Positions 33,827 through 40,313 of a DNA stretch of 40,313 nt are shown piece after piece. The stretch spans positions 1-40,313 of the forward strand of contig JBMFOH010000017.1 in the NCBI GenBank assembly GCA_049969715.1, given 5' to 3'. Positions within the stretch are counted from its first letter, which is position 1. Every line of letters starts with the position of its first letter. This DNA is from JBMFOH01 sp049969715 [NCBI: bacterium]. GTDB lineage: Bacteria; DUMJ01. Below the pieces are notes generated by a model that was not told the DNA's origin, searched no databases, and saw nothing but the letters and a program-made list of their open reading frames with translations. A program made the translations under genes and the position numbers.

Positions 33827-34834
33827 ATGAAGAGTAAACTATTGAGATATCTAATAAGAAGATTCTTTTTATATCTTGCTATATTTCTTATCTCTTTGAC
33901 TGCCTTTTTCTTTTTTCTCAATCTTGTACCTGGTGACCCTGTAACTAGATATGTCCAAGAGTTAGAGGCTAGGTATGGATTGGCAACCCCTGTATCTGAA
34001 GAGATTATAAAAGAGTATAAAGAAGCATTTGGATTAGATAAGAATCTCTTTGCTCGTTATACGTCCTATCTAAAAAGGTTGGTATTGAATTTTGATTTTG
34101 GTCCTTCATTTGTTGCCTTTCCTACCCCTGCTTTTCAGCTTATCTTAGAGGCATTCCCATGGTCTATAGGCCTCTTAGGTGTGGCTGTTATAGTTTCTTG
34201 GACATTAGGAATTTTATTAGGGACAATCTTAGGATGGAAGAGGGAAAGTAAGGGGGCTTCGTTTGTCTTAGTATTAGGGTTAATAATGTCTCAGGTCCCT
34301 ACCTATCTCTTGGCGCTGTTATTAGTTATGGTCTTTTCCTTTGTTTTAGGGATATTTCCTATGGGTGGAGCCTATTCACCCTTAATACAACAAGGTTTTA
34401 ATCTTCGCTATATTATAGACCTTATCTATCATGCTTTTTTACCTGGTATGTCTCTTATACTGGTTTATACATTTGGTACAATGATATCCCAAAGGGCCCT
34501 AGTAATAAATGTATTAGGTGAAGATTATATAAAACTAGCAGAGGCTAAAGGATTAAAGAGTAGTCGGTTGGTGAATAGGTATATATTAAGAAATACCTTG
34601 TTGCCTCAGGTTACAGGCTTGGCGTTGAGTTTAGGCTTTATTGTAAATGGATTCTTTCTCATTGAATGGATATTTAATTACCCTGGGATAGGGAGGTTAT
34701 TTATGACAGCCATAAGGCAGATGGATTATAATGTTCTTATGGGTATCACTGTAAATACAATGTTCTGGGTCCTTGCAGCTAATTTTATCATAGAGTTACT
34801 CTACCCTTTGATTGATCCAAGGATAAGAAGATGA
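33827..34834 (+). CDS. ABC transporter permease (DppB/OppB type)
   Basis: A 335-residue permease with six helices. It begins LLRYLIRRFFLYLAIFLISL, followed by the family segment FFLNLVPGDPVTRYVQ. The EAA loop is DYIKLAEAKGLKSSRLVNRYILRNTLLPQV and the C-terminal part reads GFFLIEWIFNYPGIGRLFMT. GAGGAG precedes the ATG. The second permease follows after 13 bases. Confidence 0.93.
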   Translation: MKSKLLRYLIRRFFLYLAIFLISLTAFFFFLNLVPGDPVTRYVQELEARYGLATPVSEEIIKEYKEAFGLDKNLFARYTSYLKRLVLNFDFGPSFVAFPTPAFQLILEAFPWSIGLLGVAVIVSWTLGILLGTILGWKRESKGASFVLVLGLIMSQVPTYLLALLLVMVFSFVLGIFPMGGAYSPLIQQGFNLRYIIDLIYHAFLPGMSLILVYTFGTMISQRALVINVLGEDYIKLAEAKGLKSSRLVNRYILRNTLLPQVTGLALSLGFIVNGFFLIEWIFNYPGIGRLFMTAIRQMDYNVLMGITVNTMFWVLAANFIIELLYPLIDPRIRR

Positions 34835-34847
34835 CCAGGAGGAACAT

Positions 34848-35702
34848 ATGAGAATCTTTAGAAGTTCACCGAAGTTTACTGTAGGCATTATTATAATCTC
34901 TCTTCTAGTATTAATTGCCTTTCTGGAGCCTACCATTAATAACAGTAGGTTAAAAGGGCATTCTTCCACAGAGATAGGCTTATATGATACTTCATTACCT
35001 CCTTCTAAGGAACACCCATTTGGAACAGATGCATACGGTAGGGACGTGCTATCTTTAATCTTGACAGGGTTAAAATACTCTCTTCTCATTGGATTTATAG
35101 CTGGAGGTTTAGCGACACTGATAGCTGTGGTTCTAGCTACCGCTGCAGGTTACAAAGGGGGATGGTTAGATGCATTTATTACTACACTCTCTAATGCTAT
35201 TTTAATTATTCCTTCCTGGCCTATACTTGCTATAATTGTCCTATTTGTAAGAAAGGTAGATCTGTTTTTCCTTTCTCTAATCTTAGCGTTTTTTAGTTGG
35301 GCAGGTTCTTCTAGGCAGATAAAGCCACAGATATCCAGTTTGAAAGAGAGACCATATGTAGAACTTGCTAAAGTAACTGCTTTTAGCGATGTAGAAGTAA
35401 TGTTTAAGGAGATCCTTCCGAATTTCTTGCCATATATCTTTGTTGGATTTTCCTATGCAGTAACAGGTACTATGATGGCAGAGACAGCTTTAAGATTAGT
35501 GGGGTTAGGACCAGCAGATATACCATCTCTAGGTCAAATTTTGAATTGGGCTTTATATGCAGGTGCATTGGCACAAGGTCACTATTTCCTTGTCTTAACT
35601 CCGATTGTTATATTGATACTGATCTTTGTATCTATAAACCTTATAAATGTAGGATTAGATGAGGTTTATAACCCTAGATTAAAGCAGATAACAGGAGTAT
35701 AG
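34848..35702 (+). CDS. ABC transporter permease (DppC/OppC type)
   Basis: A 284-residue partner of the DppB-type permease. It has the N-terminal helix (about 11-25), then EHPFGTDAYGRDVLSLILTG, the DppC family signature, and the EAA loop PYVELAKVTAFSDVEVMFKE with ILPNFLPYI. It ends NVGLDEVYNPRLKQ, also typical. AGGAGG lies six bases before the ATG. Confidence 0.93.
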   Translation: MRIFRSSPKFTVGIIIISLLVLIAFLEPTINNSRLKGHSSTEIGLYDTSLPPSKEHPFGTDAYGRDVLSLILTGLKYSLLIGFIAGGLATLIAVVLATAAGYKGGWLDAFITTLSNAILIIPSWPILAIIVLFVRKVDLFFLSLILAFFSWAGSSRQIKPQISSLKERPYVELAKVTAFSDVEVMFKEILPNFLPYIFVGFSYAVTGTMMAETALRLVGLGPADIPSLGQILNWALYAGALAQGHYFLVLTPIVILILIFVSINLINVGLDEVYNPRLKQITGV

Positions 35703-35705
35703 ACG

Positions 35706-36662
35706 ATGAATACAATACTTGAGATTCAAGACCTAAAGGTATATTTTAGAACAATCTTTGGGGATGCTAGGTCTCTAGATGGGGTATCTCTAAAGGTATA
35801 TGAAAAGGAGGTCCTAGGAATAGCAGGAGAATCCGGGTGTGGAAAATCCACCTTAGTAGAGGGTGCCTTGAAGTTAGTCAAACCTCCAGGATATATCAAT
35901 AGCGGAAGGGTTTTATACAATGGTAAGGACCTATTAGAACTAGATGATGAGGAATTCAGAAGGATCAGATGGAAGGAATTATCGTACATCCCTCAAGGTT
36001 CTATGAATTCTCTCAACCCTGTTATCAAGATAGAAGAACAGATGATAGACGGTATTATTTCTCATATAGATATCCCATATCCTGAGGCAAAAGAACTAGC
36101 TCTTGAAGCCCTTAGCAATGTCGGATTACCCCCTGATGTAGCTCAGATGTTTCCCCATGAACTTAGTGGTGGCATGAAACAAAGGGTGTGCATAGCTATG
36201 AGTATCTGCTTAAAACCGAAGGTTATATTTGCAGATGAACCAGTAACTGCCTTGGATGTGGTTATGCAGAAATTAAATCTCCAGACTATAGGAGAACTTA
36301 AAGAGAGATTTGGTGTGACAGTACTTATGGTTGCTCATGATATGGCTTGGCATGCAGAGGTGACTGATAGAATAGCTATAATGTATGCAGGAAAGATAAT
36401 AGAGATAGGTTCCACGTTAGATATTTTTACCAAGCCGTTACATCCCTATACAAGAGGATTATTAGATGCTGTTCCTTCTTTGGAAAGGAGATTTTCAAAG
36501 AGTATCCCTGGAATTGCCCCTAGCCCTTTGAGTTGGCCTAATGGGTGTAGATTTCATCCCAGATGTTCCTCTAGAATGAAGATATGTGAAGAGATAGACC
36601 CTCCTCTAATAGAAATAGAGAAGGACCGATTTATAGCCTGTCATCTTTACGGAGGGAAGTAA
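35706..36662 (+). CDS. ABC transporter ATP-binding protein (DppD/OppD type)
   Basis: A 318-residue ATPase with Walker A GESGCGKSTLVEGALKL, signature LSGGMKQRVCIAMSIC, Walker B VIFADEPVTALDVVMQ and the switch histidine in VAHDMAWHAEV. The C-terminal oligopeptide/dipeptide extension holds GCRFHPRCSSRMKICEEIDP and ACHLYGG, the conserved cysteine set of this family. It starts four bases after the permease stop. Confidence 0.94.
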   Translation: MNTILEIQDLKVYFRTIFGDARSLDGVSLKVYEKEVLGIAGESGCGKSTLVEGALKLVKPPGYINSGRVLYNGKDLLELDDEEFRRIRWKELSYIPQGSMNSLNPVIKIEEQMIDGIISHIDIPYPEAKELALEALSNVGLPPDVAQMFPHELSGGMKQRVCIAMSICLKPKVIFADEPVTALDVVMQKLNLQTIGELKERFGVTVLMVAHDMAWHAEVTDRIAIMYAGKIIEIGSTLDIFTKPLHPYTRGLLDAVPSLERRFSKSIPGIAPSPLSWPNGCRFHPRCSSRMKICEEIDPPLIEIEKDRFIACHLYGGK

Positions 36663-36664
36663 CT

Positions 36665-37639
36665 ATGGAAGTTCTCTTAGAGTTGAAGAATGTAGTAAAG
36701 GTATTTACAAGGGTAAATTTTTCTTTTAGTAAGGAAAAGGTAGTATACGCCTTAAATGATGTCTCATTTTCTATGGACAGAGAACCAAAAGTGCTGGCAT
36801 TAGTTGGAGAAAGTGGGAGCGGAAAGACTACTATATCTAAACTAATCCTTGGACTGGAAGAACCTACATCAGGGGAGATTATATACAAGGGAATACCTTT
36901 ATCTAGATGGCTTAGAGAAGACCAAAAAGGGTATAGAAGAGAGGTTCAGATAATATTTCAAGACCCATTCGAGACATTTAACCCCTTCTACAGAGTTGAT
37001 AGGGTTCTATGGACAGTTATTCAGAAGTTCAATCTGGTAAGGGATAATAATGAAGCAAGGCGTAAGATAGAAGAGAGTCTAGAAGCAGTTGGGTTAAGAG
37101 CCAAAGAGATCTTGGGAAGATACCCCCATCAACTTAGTGGAGGTGAGAGACAGAGGTTTATGTTAGCTAGGGTATATATATTAAGACCGAAGCTTTTGGT
37201 TGCAGATGAACCTGTGTCGATGTTAGATGCTTCTCTGAGGGCGGTCTTCTTGGACCACCTAAAGGAATTCAGAAAAGATGGAATTAGTTGTCTATATATA
37301 ACCCATGACCTTAATACAGCATACTATATTTCAGACTATATCTTGATAATATATGCTGGCAAGATATTAGAAAGGGGTCCTGTAGAAAGGATAATAAGTA
37401 ATCCTCTTCATCCATATACCAAGATGTTGATAGATTCTATTCCCATCCCTGATCCAAATAAAAGATGGACCGATAAGGTGAATATAGACATCACACAGTT
37501 GCAAAAGGTATCAGGGAGAGAAATAATGAATGGATGTGTCTTCTATAATAGGTGTAACTATTCTATGGAGAGATGCAAAGACAATATACCTCCTATGAAA
37601 AGGATAGGTGAACAAGAGGTATCTTGTTTCCTCTTTTGA
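36665..37639 (+). CDS. ABC transporter ATP-binding protein (DppF/OppF type)
   Basis: A 324-residue second ATPase. Walker A is GESGSGKTTISKLILGL, the Q-loop lies in VQIIFQDPFETFNPFYRV, the signature is LSGGERQRFMLARVYI, Walker B is LLVADEPVSMLDASLRAVFL and the switch histidine is in ITHDLNTA. The C-terminal cysteine set NGCVFYNRCNYSMERCKDNIP is kept. It follows the DppD-type gene by two bases, and the two ATPases form a heterodimer. Confidence 0.94.
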   Translation: MEVLLELKNVVKVFTRVNFSFSKEKVVYALNDVSFSMDREPKVLALVGESGSGKTTISKLILGLEEPTSGEIIYKGIPLSRWLREDQKGYRREVQIIFQDPFETFNPFYRVDRVLWTVIQKFNLVRDNNEARRKIEESLEAVGLRAKEILGRYPHQLSGGERQRFMLARVYILRPKLLVADEPVSMLDASLRAVFLDHLKEFRKDGISCLYITHDLNTAYYISDYILIIYAGKILERGPVERIISNPLHPYTKMLIDSIPIPDPNKRWTDKVNIDITQLQKVSGREIMNGCVFYNRCNYSMERCKDNIPPMKRIGEQEVSCFLF

Positions 37640-37655
37640 GAAAGGAGTGAGATAA

Positions 37656-38723
37656 ATGAAAAGATGGAGGATTGGTCTTGTTGGTTGTGGAACTATCGCC
37701 TATTATAATTACCTCCCAGAGATCCTAGAGATGTCTAATGCAGAGGTGGTAGCAGTATGTGATATCTTATCTGAAAGAGCAAAGAGATATGCAGAAGAAT
37801 TCAACATTAAGGAATGGTATACTGATATTGACGAGATGCTAGAGAAAAGTGATTTTGAAATCCTGGTAGATACTGCAGTTATTCCAGCTCATTTCCAGAT
37901 CAATCTAAAAGCGCTAAGAGCAGGCAAACATCTATATTCCCAGAAGCCAATCACTACTACAGTGAAGGAGTGTGAGATTCTTATTAATGAGGCAAAAAAG
38001 AGGAATCTAAAGATTAGTGCATCCCCGATACATATGTTAAGACCAGATATAAAAGAGGCAAAGAGAATAGTAGAAACCGGAATGATTGGTAGAATCTCCT
38101 TTGCAAAATGTTCTGTCTCCCATGGAGGACCAGAATATTTTCAGTTTAGGGATGTAGACCCTACTTGGTTTTATAGAACAGGTGGGGGTTCTCTTTTAGA
38201 CCTAGGTGTTCATGGACTTCACATATTAACAGGTCTATTAGGCCCAGCTAAGAAAGTCACTGCCCTTTCAGGAATCTCTGAGAAAAAGAGAATAGCCCGA
38301 TCAGGGGTATTTGATGGTAAAGAGATAATCCCTATGGTAGATGATGATACGCTCATTCTATTGGATTTTGGAGAAGACACATTTGGGATGGTAGATTGTA
38401 CATACTGTGTAAAGGCATCTAAGTCTCCCTCCTTAGAGATCTTTGGTTCGAAAGGTACCATTACTTTCTTACAGAGTAAAGAGTCAGCCTTTGTGGTATT
38501 TGTAGATGATATAGAAAGGAACGTCCGAGGCTGGATGGAACCTGTTACTAATCTACCGAAGATAAAACAGTCCTGTGGAGTAAAAGACTTAATAGAGGCT
38601 ATTGAACAGGATAGAGAACCTGTATTAAGGGTAGAACATGCCCTTCATGTTATCGAGATTACAGAAAAGACCGTTCTCTCTGCAAGAGATGGCAAAACGC
38701 TCGAGCTAGAGACAATATTTTAG
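37656..38723 (+). CDS. Gfo/Idh/MocA family NAD(P)-dependent oxidoreductase
   Basis: A 355-residue dehydrogenase-like enzyme with the Rossmann start RIGLVGCGTIAYYNYLPEIL and the conserved (E/Q)KP motif present as SQKPITTT (catalytic lysine). The C-terminal beta-sheet domain includes RTGGGSLLDLGVHGLHILTG, with the active-site D and H. Family members oxidise sugars, sugar acids or inositols. AAGGAG precedes the ATG. It is co-transcribed with the family-5 importer, so the substrate is probably what that importer brings in. Confidence 0.9.
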   Translation: MKRWRIGLVGCGTIAYYNYLPEILEMSNAEVVAVCDILSERAKRYAEEFNIKEWYTDIDEMLEKSDFEILVDTAVIPAHFQINLKALRAGKHLYSQKPITTTVKECEILINEAKKRNLKISASPIHMLRPDIKEAKRIVETGMIGRISFAKCSVSHGGPEYFQFRDVDPTWFYRTGGGSLLDLGVHGLHILTGLLGPAKKVTALSGISEKKRIARSGVFDGKEIIPMVDDDTLILLDFGEDTFGMVDCTYCVKASKSPSLEIFGSKGTITFLQSKESAFVVFVDDIERNVRGWMEPVTNLPKIKQSCGVKDLIEAIEQDREPVLRVEHALHVIEITEKTVLSARDGKTLELETIF

Positions 38724-38731
38724 GAGGAATT

Positions 38732-39826
38732 ATGAAAAGGTATAGGATTGGAATTATTGGTTTTGCCCATATGCATATAACCTCTTTAGTAGAGTATTTT
38801 TTAGAATTAGAGAATATAGAATGGATTGCCTGTGCAGATACTATTCCCAAGACCCCTTCTATCTCTACAGAACCAGGAACGCGTAAGGCAAACCTAAGGT
38901 ATGTGGTAGAGAAAACAGGTATAAAAAGGGTATATGAAGACTATAGGGAGATGTTAGATAAAGAAAGGTTCGATATAGTTATATTCTGTCCTGAAAATGC
39001 AAGACATTCAGAGGTGGCAGAAGCTATCGCAGAAAAAGGGGCTCATATGATAACAGAAAAGCCTATGGCAGAGAGCCTTTCTAGTGCATTAAGAATGGCT
39101 AAGGCGGCCCAGAAGAATGATGTTGAGCTTATAGTAAACTGGCCCACAACCTGGTCTCCTCCTATAAGAAAGGCAAAAGATTTGATAGATGAGGGAGAGA
39201 TAGGAGAGGTATGGCAGGTCAAGTGGCGTAATGGTGCTTCTATGGGACCTTTAGCCTATGGGCAGAAGATAACAGATTGGGAGAAAGGTATGGAGTGGTG
39301 GCATCAAGAAGATCAGGGTGGAGGAGCACTTCTAGATTACTGTTGTTACGGTGCCTGTATCTCAAGGTGGTTTTTAGGAGAACCTGCCCAATCTGCTGTA
39401 GGAATCAAGGCAAACTTTACAAGCCATTATGGTGATGCTGAAGATAATGCAATTATTATTGCTAGATTCCCTTCAGCTATGGCTATACTTGAGGCTACTT
39501 GGAGTACGATAAATACGGGGGTCCCAGATGGACCAATAGTATATGGAACTAAAGGAACGATTGTAATAGACCACGCAAAATTGTATCTATTTAAAGAGAG
39601 AGGATCAAAAACACCTACTTGTTCCTATGAAGACCTTTCTCTGCCAGAGGATAGAAATACCTTGGCTAAAGAGGTTATACATCACTTAGAAACAGGAGAG
39701 CCTCTCCATCCTACCCTTGATATCCCTTTAAATCTGGACGCAATGGCTATATTGGATGCAGGCATAAGATCAACAAAAAGCGGTAAGATGGAACTGGTAG
39801 ATAATATAAACTGGTGCATAGGCTAG
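38732..39826 (+). CDS. Gfo/Idh/MocA family NAD(P)-dependent oxidoreductase
   Basis: A 364-residue relative of the preceding enzyme. The Rossmann motif is modified: RIGIIGFAHMHITSLVEYFL, with AHMH where GxGxxG would normally continue. The EKP motif is intact (ITEKPMAES), and GGGALLDYCCYGACISRWFL takes the place of the usual D-x-G-x-H, so His of the catalytic pair is replaced by Tyr/Gly. The fold is clear but activity may differ from the neighbour; this could be a partner with another substrate step. AGGAGG lies six bases before the ATG, eight bases after the previous stop. Confidence 0.88.
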   Translation: MKRYRIGIIGFAHMHITSLVEYFLELENIEWIACADTIPKTPSISTEPGTRKANLRYVVEKTGIKRVYEDYREMLDKERFDIVIFCPENARHSEVAEAIAEKGAHMITEKPMAESLSSALRMAKAAQKNDVELIVNWPTTWSPPIRKAKDLIDEGEIGEVWQVKWRNGASMGPLAYGQKITDWEKGMEWWHQEDQGGGALLDYCCYGACISRWFLGEPAQSAVGIKANFTSHYGDAEDNAIIIARFPSAMAILEATWSTINTGVPDGPIVYGTKGTIVIDHAKLYLFKERGSKTPTCSYEDLSLPEDRNTLAKEVIHHLETGEPLHPTLDIPLNLDAMAILDAGIRSTKSGKMELVDNINWCIG

Positions 39827-39875
39827 GGTCTTTTTCTAACTGTTTTGTCATAAGCTAGACTTCTGGTAAATAAAA

Positions 39876-39902
39876 AAAGCCCCTACAATTTGTAGGGGCT
39901 TT
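39876..39902. terminator. Bidirectional intrinsic terminator
   Basis: AAAGCCCCTACA and TGTAGGGGCTTT form a 12-pair stem with a three-base loop. On the - strand it is followed by a seven-T run (strong terminator for the chemotaxis gene); on the + strand only by TTTACATC. It closes both convergent operons. Confidence 0.85.
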
Positions 39903-39915
39903 ACATCACTAATCT

Positions 39916-40313
39916 CTAAACCTTAAACCTATTTATAAGCTCTTCTAGATTCTTTGTCAGGGAGTTTAGATTGCTTATATTAGCGTTTATCTCTTCCATT
40001 GCTGCTGATATCTCTTGGCTAGCTGCCGATGTCTCTTCACTAGAGGCTGCATTCTCTTCTGCTATTGCTGCTACACTCTGGATAGAGTTGGATATTCTCT
40101 TCCCCTCCTCTATCAATGCGGTTATACCCCTTGCCACATTCTCTATAGCCTCTGAAGCCTTACTTGTTCCTTCTGTGATACTATTAAATGTTTCTGTAAC
40201 CTTAGAGCCTATCTCTATCTGTCTATTAACAACCGCTACAGAGTTCTTTACTCCTTCTGCTGTCCTCACTACCTGATTTCTTATCTGATCTATGAAGTCT
40301 GCTATCCTCTGGG
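39916..40313 (-). CDS. Methyl-accepting chemotaxis protein, C-terminal part (partial)
   Basis: The frame is open from its stop to the right edge. It shows the end of the cytoplasmic signalling domain: heptad-rich helices RTAEGVKNSVAVVNRQIEIG, ALIEEGKRISNSIQSVAAIA, then EENAASSEETSAASQEISAA, a typical methylation-helix/adaptation region, and a last helix NLNSLTKNLEELINRFKV. The protein would signal through CheW/CheA. Sensor, membrane and HAMP parts lie outside the window. Confidence 0.9.
   Translation of the reverse strand, partial: QRIADFIDQIRNQVVRTAEGVKNSVAVVNRQIEIGSKVTETFNSITEGTSKASEAIENVARGITALIEEGKRISNSIQSVAAIAEENAASSEETSAASQEISAAMEEINANISNLNSLTKNLEELINRFKV

Noticed and set aside
1-40313. 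CRISPR array, prophage or integrative element
   Set aside because: No regularly spaced repeats, integrase, phage structural or conjugation genes were seen.

Overview
The window is an AT-rich bacterial chromosome segment. Arginine is mostly AGA/AGG and isoleucine mostly ATA, as in thermophilic anaerobes. Two gene strings follow the order familiar from Firmicutes: secD-secF-lapA-recJ-apt-relA-dtd on the + strand, and spoVG-tRNA(Gln)-glmU-prs-rplY(ctc)-pth-mfd-mazG on the - strand. No sporulation genes other than spoVG are seen. The rich set of sugar transporters, a GH130 glycoside phosphorylase and a Prx6-type peroxiredoxin fit a deep-branching, probably thermophilic fermenter (Dictyoglomota, Atribacterota or a clostridial relative). 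The exact lineage cannot be fixed from this sequence.

Layout. (1) 1-1700 is a decaying edge: a broken DDE transposase, the relic of a beta-strand-rich envelope protein, a GH130 gene interrupted by one frameshift, and the last 24 codons of a lost sugar-permease gene. (2) 1784-5584: a promoter drives a 6S RNA, whose 3' end abuts the ribosome binding site of a run of genes (97-aa Cys protein, RseC-like protein, double zinc ribbon, rarA, rho). (3) 5583-7790: a polar amino acid ABC transporter with its own promoter inside the rho stop region. (4) 7799-16408: protein export, recombination, purine salvage, stringent response, D-aa-tRNA proofreading, a UroD-like methyltransferase and a small unknown protein. 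(5) 16415-26539 on the - strand: a ParB-like protein behind a striking 11-bp-phased Pho-box-like array, an N-acyl-D-amino-acid deacylase that seems to start at AUU, then mazG, mfd, pth, rplY, prs, glmU, tRNA-Gln and spoVG with a clear promoter. (6) 26590-29627 on the - strand: a sugar ABC transporter whose binding-protein gene has lost its start and most of its signal peptide. (7) 29758-31786: a peroxiredoxin and an MFS exporter, each with a recognisable promoter. (8) 31849-39902: a family-5 (Dpp/Opp-type) ABC importer followed by two Gfo/Idh/MocA oxidoreductases, which suggests uptake and oxidation of a sugar-like compound, closed by a bidirectional terminator. (9) The C-terminus of a methyl-accepting chemotaxis protein runs off the right edge.

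The observations most worth following are the Pho-box-like array (17189-17254), the 6S RNA leader (about 1819-2000), the relA start that needs a +1 shift at TTT-TGA inside the apt end (12514-12531), and the AUU start of the deacylase (18730-18732). Several genes lack a normal start or carry a 1-nt shift. Whether this is biology or sequence error must be settled from reads.
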